The notes beneath the pieces were generated by a model. The model did not search any database, was not told the DNA's origin, and saw nothing but the letters and a program-made list of their open reading frames with translations. A stretch of DNA of 19,673 nt, taken from contig NZ_CAKTTZ010000044.1 of the NCBI RefSeq assembly GCF_934617235.1, positions 1-19,673 on the forward strand, written 5' to 3'. Every line of letters begins with the position of its first letter. Position 1 is the stretch's first letter. Of this stretch, positions 15,135 through 19,673 are shown one piece after another. The translations under genes were made by a program, and so were the position numbers. The stretch is from an uncultured Ellagibacter sp. GTDB taxonomy: Bacteria; Actinomycetota; Coriobacteriia; Coriobacteriales; Eggerthellaceae.

Positions 15135-15239
15135 TAGAACCGCTTGGCGGGCGAGTCTGGCGGGCTGACTTCGGTTCGTTGGTCTTTCTCGATAAATGGT
15201 CTTCGGATTGTCGCTTCGACTTGATGGCGTCCGCCTTCG

Positions 15240-15851
15240 TCAGCCCTCGATGTTCGACAGGCAGCGGAAGTCGGCGGTTTCGTCGATTACGGGGATGCTT
15301 GCATCGCGGAACGCGGCGGCTGCGATACCCCATCCGGGAATCAGGGTTCCCGAGAACGTGCCGTCATAGACTTTCCCCGATCCGCAAGAGGGGCTTTTCG
15401 CCTTGAGAATCGCCAGCTCGCAGCCCGCTTCCTTCGCGCGCGCGAGCTCGATTTGCGCGCCGCGGGCGTAAGCGGCTGTGCGATCGGCTCCGTTCGAGTC
15501 AACGATTGCCCAAGAATGCCAGCCTGTTATGCTTGCTTCGCTGCCGTGCGACGCTGAGTCGCCCTGCCCATGTTCCGCCCCGTCCGAGCATTCCTTCTCC
15601 TCACGATTGATTGCGCTTGAGAGAGGGCTCGGCATGCTGCCGTCAGTACGTTCCTCGCCGCCATCCATCCATGGCGCGCGCACTATCTCGCATGGTGTGC
15701 GCGGCGTGGAGAGGCCGCCCGCCACTTCGGGGCAGATGGGGACAAGCTCGTGTCCGCCCGCAGCAAGCTCCTGCACGCGCGCGCAGGGCTTCGAGCGCCC
15801 GTCATAACGGCACGCCTCGCCCAAAAGACATGCGCTCACAGCGATTTTCAT
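15240..15851 (-). CDS. DUF523 family protein with a low-complexity insertion
   Basis: The 203-residue protein has the DUF523 hallmarks: VSACLLGEACRYDG (5-18), ICPEVAGGLSTPRTPCEIV (39-57), and ILKAKSPSCGSGKVYDGTF (148-166), with conserved cysteines in each. The family is usually about 150 residues. The extra length lies at about 62-108, where a Ser/Gly/Glu-rich stretch is inserted before the normal AIVDSNGADRTAAYARGA segment. The biochemical function of DUF523 is unknown; the conserved cysteines suggest metal or sulfur chemistry, which is inference. The ATG ending at 15851 has an AGGGAG site. The upstream leader contains a G-rich tandem repeat. Confidence 0.85.
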   Translation of the reverse strand: MKIAVSACLLGEACRYDGRSKPCARVQELAAGGHELVPICPEVAGGLSTPRTPCEIVRAPWMDGGEERTDGSMPSPLSSAINREEKECSDGAEHGQGDSASHGSEASITGWHSWAIVDSNGADRTAAYARGAQIELARAKEAGCELAILKAKSPSCGSGKVYDGTFSGTLIPGWGIAAAAFRDASIPVIDETADFRCLSNIEG

Positions 15852-15918
15852 GCAAATCTCCCTATGTGCATAAACGTGAGGCGGCGAGCCGGATAACCCT
15901 CGGAGGACCCGAGAAACT

Positions 15919-15958
15919 CAAGAGACCCCAAGAGACCCCAAGAGACCCCAAGAGACCC
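15919..15958. repeat. Four perfect tandem copies of CAAGAGACCC; G-quadruplex motif on the - strand
   Basis: The copies are at 15919, 15929, 15939 and 15949. On the - strand this reads GGGTCTCTTG repeated, i.e. four runs of 3-4 G separated by 6-base TCTCTT loops, which meets the usual G3+N1-7 pattern. The array is 68-107 bases upstream of the DUF523 start codon on the strand that is transcribed, and downstream of the membrane-protein gene on the same strand. Confidence 0.8.
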
Positions 15959-16065
15959 GCCGTCGCGGCCCCAAGGCTCTGGGACCCTGAGGGGCCCCAG
16001 ACTCGTCGAGGGTTCCTGGAACCCCAAGGGACCAAGCGCCCAAGACCCCAAGAACCCCCCACTTC
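15959..16065. repeat. Degenerate continuation of the C-rich CCCCAAG repeats with palindromes
   Basis: CCCCAAG or close variants recur (near 15969, 16022, 16040 and 16046), mixed with palindromes GGGGCCCC (15991-15998) and GGGTTCC-T-GGAACCC (16010-16024). It looks like an eroded extension of the perfect array at 15919-15958. Open frames on both strands here are Gly/Leu/Ser or Pro/Arg runs and are not called genes. On the - strand more G runs continue, so the whole region is strongly strand-asymmetric. Confidence 0.5.
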
Positions 16066-16113
16066 TTCATGAAGCCAAGTATATCCCCTTCAACCGCCTG
16101 TCCGTCGCGCTCT

Positions 16114-17871
16114 TTACGCGTTAACGGGGAAGAGCTTGCCGCTCACCATGACATACACGTTTCCGTCCGTCGCGAAGTGTGAAGGAATCGCATAGGCGAA
16201 TGTGCAGGTCACATGGCTATTTGCGGGTGCTGTATAAAGTGTGCCCACGTAATCGTCGGCTCGCGATGGCGCCGCTACCTCTTCGACGAGTTCGTAGGAT
16301 GTGCGCGAGATGCGAGACACGCTGCCCTCATCGCTGATTACCACGAGGGTAGCAAGGTTTTCGCATCCGCCGACGAAGTCTTCGTCGGCGCCGCCGGTGT
16401 TCTCGACGTCGACCGTGATTGTTGCGAAGGTGAACCCGTCCGTGGCAAGTGTTCCGTCGTCGTTGAACGTTATACCAAAGCGTTGCTTGAGCCATTTGTC
16501 GGCATAAGACGAATCGCCTCCAAACCCGCACAAGTAAGCGAACTCGCTCTTTGCTCGGCCGAGCGGCGGTTCGTTTCCGAACACGACGGTCGGTGCATGG
16601 ACGACAACAGAGTCGCAGTCGATAAGGGACACATCCGGGTTGCCGTACTTGTCACTTGACATGGCGATTTTTTGCGCCGCAACTGCATCGTTGGGGTCCA
16701 TGATTACCAGGTCGTTCGTGTTCACCTCTATGGGTTCAGTCTCGTCGACCAAGCTGACATCTTCATCGACGCTGTTCGGCATCAACGTTCTCGCGAACTC
16801 GTTGGCTGTTTCGTCGCTGCTGGGGAAGGGGTCGCTGGTGGTGGAAACAATCTCGCCATATACCGATGCGAGCGAGTAGGTCCCGTCGGCGTTTTCGACA
16901 GGGGTGACAGCATGCGTTTTGACCAGGTCCGCGTCGACGATGCGGCTTGTGATTTCGGAGGTCATATCGAAGTAAGTTGAGTTGTCGGTATAGCGAGGTT
17001 CTACGCGGAACATCGCTTCATGTAGCGTGATGACTTGGGTTGATGTGCTTCCGTCTTCGAAAGTGGCCGTTACGGTGAGTGCGGCGCCGTCGAAAAGCGA
17101 TAAGGGGTCACTTTCAGCATCTGGGTTGAACAGGCCGAAGCACGTCGCGCCATCTGCGATGCCGGGTGCGTCTGCAAGTGCGAGGTCGATTACCGATCCG
17201 TAACGCTTTAACAGGGCTGCTTGGATTTCCTGGTTGCTTCGCGGCTCCTCGCCGTTCAGGTCTCTGCCTTCCTCGGCGTCCCATTTTACGACGATTACCG
17301 AGTCGCAGCTCGAAAGTGTACCGTCGAGTCCGCGAAAACGATCGTCCCAATTGACGGCGCGATTGAAGGCGACTGGGTCGCTGGTCTGGGAAATCGTCGT
17401 GACGTCTTGCCGGTACAGCTCACCTGAGGATACGTTCGCCTGCACGCGGGCAATGCCCTCGCCTTCCACGGTGAACGTGCATCCGGTGAAGTACCCTTCG
17501 GCTTCGCCAGTTTGCGTCCATTGGGAGTGCGTGCGGTCGAAGACAATCTGCCCGTCTTCGGTAGGGAAGATAGTCCCGCCATCGCTCGCCCAGGCGCGAA
17601 CGGTGAAGCCGTGAGCAGCTGCCTGTGTTGCTGACTGCGGCGAAGGGATGGCTCCTCCCGCTGCCACGACAGCGTATCCGACGCCACCGACGATTAGCGC
17701 TCCCGCCACGAAGCAGGCGGCAATTGCATACGGCTTGCGGAATCGTGTCTTGCGTCCCGAGTGCGCGGTCTGCTCCTTCGCGCGGGCGAGCGTCGCGGCG
17801 ACGAGCTCCTCGCTGGGCTCTATGCTTTTCATGAGTTCGGCATAGCGGGTGAAAAAGTCGTGTTCGTTCAT
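16114..17871 (-). CDS. Single-pass membrane protein, probable anti-sigma factor with a large extracytoplasmic domain
   Basis: The 585-residue protein has a short cytoplasmic part (1-47, with EPSEELVAATLARAKEQ, a pattern seen at the start of many anti-sigma-like proteins coupled to ECF sigma factors) and basic residues KTRFRK. One membrane segment follows (about 48-72, AACFVAGALIVGGVGYAVVA), then about 510 residues outside. The outer part has seven cysteines (131, 189, 244, 419, 448, 503, 556) and two similar CDSV(I/V)V segments at 189 and 419. The C-terminus (VTCTFAYAIPSHFATDGNVYVMVSGKLF) resembles exported DUF4352-like beta domains. The start overlaps the sigma factor stop (ATGA, 17868-17871) with a GGAGG site, a strong sign of a sigma/anti-sigma pair. 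The signal sensed is unknown. Base composition looks less GC-rich than the neighbouring housekeeping genes. Confidence 0.75.
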   Translation of the reverse strand: MNEHDFFTRYAELMKSIEPSEELVAATLARAKEQTAHSGRKTRFRKPYAIAACFVAGALIVGGVGYAVVAAGGAIPSPQSATQAAAHGFTVRAWASDGGTIFPTEDGQIVFDRTHSQWTQTGEAEGYFTGCTFTVEGEGIARVQANVSSGELYRQDVTTISQTSDPVAFNRAVNWDDRFRGLDGTLSSCDSVIVVKWDAEEGRDLNGEEPRSNQEIQAALLKRYGSVIDLALADAPGIADGATCFGLFNPDAESDPLSLFDGAALTVTATFEDGSTSTQVITLHEAMFRVEPRYTDNSTYFDMTSEITSRIVDADLVKTHAVTPVENADGTYSLASVYGEIVSTTSDPFPSSDETANEFARTLMPNSVDEDVSLVDETEPIEVNTNDLVIMDPNDAVAAQKIAMSSDKYGNPDVSLIDCDSVVVHAPTVVFGNEPPLGRAKSEFAYLCGFGGDSSYADKWLKQRFGITFNDDGTLATDGFTFATITVDVENTGGADEDFVGGCENLATLVVISDEGSVSRISRTSYELVEEVAAPSRADDYVGTLYTAPANSHVTCTFAYAIPSHFATDGNVYVMVSGKLFPVNA

Positions 17872-18389
17872 TGCGTGTCCTCCAGTTCGATGCGCAGTGC
17901 TTTGCGGGCACGATGTAGGTGGGAGCGTACGGTGGCGGGTGCGTCTCCGATGATTCCGGCGATCTCGGTTGTTGAGTATCCCTCGTAGTAGAACAGGTGC
18001 ACCACGGCTCGTTGTTTCGGCGACAGCGCCGCAAGTGCACGTTCGAGCATTACGTCCTGCGCTGCCGTTCCGCTTTCCGATTCAAATTGCTGCAGCGAGT
18101 CTGACGCTGCCTTAGCTTCTGCAGCGGGGCTTTCGAGCGGTTCAGCCAAACGATTTTCTCGCTGCCGCAGGATGTCATTCGAACAGTTGATTGCCACGCG
18201 AATGAGCCATGCCTTTTCGTGATCGGTGTCGGTGAAGGTGCCGCTGTGAAGGTGTCGCTTCAGGAATGTGTTTTGGAACACATCGCTTGCGTCGTGCGCG
18301 TTGCCGCAATATGCGAACGCAATGCGGTAGACCATGGAACCCCAAGCCTCGATCGTCTGCTCAAGGGTATGGTTCACTGTCCTTTTCAA
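17868..18389 (-). CDS. ECF-type RNA polymerase sigma factor
   Basis: The 173-residue protein has sigma region 2 at about 14-80 (MVYRIAFAYCGNAHDASDVFQNTF, split here as core promoter-melting helices, then EKAWLIRVAINCSNDILR) and sigma region 4 at about 115-168 (LSPKQRAVVHLFYYEGYS, TTEIAGIIGDAPATVRSHLH). The linker between them is Ala/Ser/Glu-rich, as in ECF sigma factors. The start is TTG (complement of 18387-18389) with AAGGAG a few bases upstream; the next in-frame ATG would cut into region 2. It is translationally coupled to the membrane protein behind it, which probably holds it inactive until a surface signal arrives. I found no convincing ECF-type promoter in front. Confidence 0.92.
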   Translation of the reverse strand: MKRTVNHTLEQTIEAWGSMVYRIAFAYCGNAHDASDVFQNTFLKRHLHSGTFTDTDHEKAWLIRVAINCSNDILRQRENRLAEPLESPAAEAKAASDSLQQFESESGTAAQDVMLERALAALSPKQRAVVHLFYYEGYSTTEIAGIIGDAPATVRSHLHRARKALRIELEDTQ

Positions 18390-18555
18390 TCGTCTCCTTC
18401 CCTTGCTTCTTTGATGATAGCCGCATAGGGAGCCACGGCTTTAAATTGTTTCGCTTACGACCGGTCTCACCTCTAACACGTTTCGAGCCAGTAATATGTT
18501 GCATGGGGAGAGAATCTTGCTTGAACTCTCCATATCTCCCGTATTCCCCAAAGGC

Positions 18556-18597
18556 TACAATGGAGGGCGACACAAAACGGCGCCTGAGCGAGGCGCC
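18556..18597 (+). promoter_or_regulatory. -10-like TACAAT and leader hairpin upstream of map
   Basis: TACAAT at 18556-18561 is a good -10 box, but no clear -35 lies 16-18 bases upstream. A GGCGCCT/AGGCGCC stem (18579-18585 and 18591-18597) with a 5-base loop follows in the presumed leader, ending 6 bases before the AAAGG ribosome binding site. The remainder of 18390-18614 shows only short dyads such as GACCGGTC (18459-18466). Confidence 0.4.
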
Positions 18598-18614
18598 CTG
18601 TAGAAAGGCAGAGC

Positions 18615-19499
18615 ATGTTCGACGGAATGAAGTCCCCTGGCCGCAACGACGAGTGCTGGTGCGGCAGCGGGAAGAAATACAAGAAGTGCCACCTCAACCT
18701 GGACGAGCGTTTGCAGGAGCTCTACGAGCAGGGCGAAGAGGTGCCCCATCGCTCGCTTCTGAAGACCGCCGCCGACATCGAGGGCATCAAGAAGTCGGCC
18801 GCCATCAACATCGGCGTGCTCGATTACGTGGCCGAGCACATCAAGGCGGGCGTGAACACCGCCGAGATCGACAAGTGGATCTACGACTACACCGTCGAGC
18901 ACGGCGGCACGCCGGCCGACCTCAACTTCGAGGGGTATCCCAACAGCGTGTGCACGTCCATCAACGAAGTCGTCTGCCACGGCATCCCCTCCGAGGGCGA
19001 CGTGCTCAAAGAGGGCGATATCGTGAACGTGGACTGCTCCACGATCCTCGACGGCTACTTCTCCGACTCCTCGCGCATGTTCATGATCGGCGAGGTCGAC
19101 GAGGAGAAGCAGAAGCTCGTGCGCGTCACGAAGGAGGCGCTCGAGGCGGGCTTGGCCGCGGTGAAGCCGTGGGGGCACTTGGGCGATGTGGGAGCTGCGG
19201 TCTCCGCGCACGCGCATGCGAACGGCTTCTCGGTCGTCGAGGAGTTCGGCGGCCACGGCATCGGCCTCGAGTTCCACGAGGACCCGTTCGTGAGCCACGT
19301 CGCCGAAGCGGGAACGGGCCCGGTGCTCGTGCCGGGCATGTGTTTCACCATCGAGCCGATGATCAACGCGGGCGAGCACGATATCGACATGTCCGACCCC
19401 AACGGCTGGACTATCCGCACAGCGGACGGCAAGCCTTCGGCGCAGTGGGAAGTGCAGCTTGTGGTGACCGACGACGGCTACGAGCTTCTGTCGTGGTAA
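18615..19499 (+). CDS. map: Type I methionine aminopeptidase with N-terminal SEC-C zinc motif
   Basis: It removes the initiator methionine from nascent proteins. Residues 8-26 are a SEC-C zinc motif (GRNDECWCGSGKKYKKCH, ligands C14, C16, C25, H26), the motif known from the SecA tail, which may help ribosome or protein contact. The pita-bread catalytic domain follows from about 55 to 294. All five metal ligands are present: D140 (NVDCS), D151 (FSDSSRMF), H214 (GGHGIGLEFHED), E247 (FTIEPMI) and E279 (QWEVQLVV), plus H122 (CHGIP). The usual histidine after the last ligand is valine. The ATG at 18615 has an AAAGG site. This fusion form is common in clostridia and coriobacteria. No adk or secY neighbours are present, unlike the ribosomal-cluster copy in many bacteria. 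Confidence 0.95.
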   Translation: MFDGMKSPGRNDECWCGSGKKYKKCHLNLDERLQELYEQGEEVPHRSLLKTAADIEGIKKSAAINIGVLDYVAEHIKAGVNTAEIDKWIYDYTVEHGGTPADLNFEGYPNSVCTSINEVVCHGIPSEGDVLKEGDIVNVDCSTILDGYFSDSSRMFMIGEVDEEKQKLVRVTKEALEAGLAAVKPWGHLGDVGAAVSAHAHANGFSVVEEFGGHGIGLEFHEDPFVSHVAEAGTGPVLVPGMCFTIEPMINAGEHDIDMSDPNGWTIRTADGKPSAQWEVQLVVTDDGYELLSW

Positions 19500-19518
19500 A
19501 ACGCCAGGTGGCAACCGT

Positions 19519-19539
19519 TATTTTGTGAAAGGCAAAATA
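19519..19539 (+). terminator. AT-rich perfect hairpin after map
   Basis: TATTTTG (19519-19525) pairs with CAAAATA (19533-19539) around a 7-base loop, 20 bases past the map stop, followed by TTTAG. The stem is AT-rich and therefore weak as a terminator, but it stands out in this GC-rich sequence. Confidence 0.35.
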
Positions 19540-19553
19540 TTTAGAAATTTATC

Positions 19554-19582
19554 TTGCACTGCAGGTTGTTTTGCCCTAATAT
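19554..19582 (+). promoter_or_regulatory. Candidate promoter of tRNA-His
   Basis: TTGCAC (19554-19559) and TAATAT (19577-19582) are separated by 17 bases, and the -10 box ends 15 bases before the tRNA. The -35 match is only 3 of 6. The AT-rich setting fits an independent tRNA promoter. Confidence 0.45.
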
Positions 19583-19597
19583 ATCAACTTGCGCCAC

Positions 19598-19673
19598 GGT
19601 GGGTGTGGCCTAGTTGGTTAGGGCGCCAGATTGTGGCTCTGGAGGTCGAGGGTTCGAATCCCTTCACCCACCC
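19598..19673 (+). tRNA. tRNA-His (anticodon GTG)
   Basis: The acceptor stem pairs GTGGGTG (19599-19605) with CACCCAC (19665-19671). The extra G at 19598 faces C73 at 19672, the hallmark of tRNA-His. The anticodon stem CCAGA/TCTGG encloses loop TTGTGGC with anticodon GTG at 19633-19635. The T arm has GGTTCGAAT. The window ends one base after C73, so a genomic CCA end cannot be judged. Confidence 0.95.

Noticed and set aside
15919..15958. CRISPR array
   Set aside because: The unit is only 10 bases and copies are contiguous without spacers; no cas genes are nearby.
18441..18500. ECF-type autoregulated promoter before the sigma factor (GAAAC and CGT blocks on the - strand)
   Set aside because: The spacing between the GAAAC-like and CGT-like blocks is about 20 bases instead of the usual 16-17, so I do not call it.

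Overview
The window is high-GC bacterial DNA. It most likely comes from an anaerobic actinobacterium of the class Coriobacteriia (Eggerthellaceae, Slackia-like). That placement is an inference from a C-terminal S-layer-homology module of the type seen in that group, a FabK-based fatty-acid operon, a SEC-C/methionine aminopeptidase fusion, and high GC with many GTG/TTG starts. No rRNA or species marker is present, so the genus is uncertain.

Layout. (1) 1-1205 is the 3' end of a secreted surface protein with an Ig-like part and three SLH repeats, closed by a strong intrinsic terminator. (2) 1206-1928 is a 723-base gap without a credible gene. It holds two hairpins, a 34-base tandem repeat, a 149-base inverted-repeat element, further dyads, and the promoter and leader of the next operon. 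(3) 1929-9271 is a type II fatty-acid operon, all on + : fabK, fabD, fabG, fabF, fabZ, and one large gene joining a biotin-carboxylase-like N-terminal domain to AccD and AccA. (4) 9391-11446 (-) has a Nudix hydrolase followed by a one-gene HTH plus HipA-like kinase, with an array of TTCG/CGAA half-sites between them. (5) 11669-15067 (+) is a SWIM zinc-finger SNF2 ATPase divergent from the Nudix gene. (6) 15240-15851 (-) is a DUF523 protein with a low-complexity insertion. Upstream of it lies a 10-base tandem repeat that reads as a G-quadruplex motif on the - strand. (7) 16114-18389 (-) is an ECF sigma factor translationally coupled to a 585-residue single-pass membrane protein, its likely anti-sigma factor. 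(8) 18615-19499 (+) is methionine aminopeptidase with a SEC-C zinc motif, followed by tRNA-His (GTG) at the window edge.

How the genes work together. The fab operon makes and elongates acyl-ACP. AccDA transfers CO2 to acetyl-CoA, FabD loads malonate on ACP, FabF condenses, FabG reduces, FabZ dehydrates and FabK reduces the enoyl group. The order matches the well-known Gram-positive order fabK-D-G-F-accB-Z-accC-D-A, except that accB is absent from the fabF-fabZ gap and accC survives only as a degenerate N-terminal domain fused to AccD. Biotin carboxylase and biotin carrier must therefore be supplied from elsewhere in the genome. This is the most striking observation in the window. The second is the self-contained HTH-HipA-like kinase with a probable operator array in front of it.
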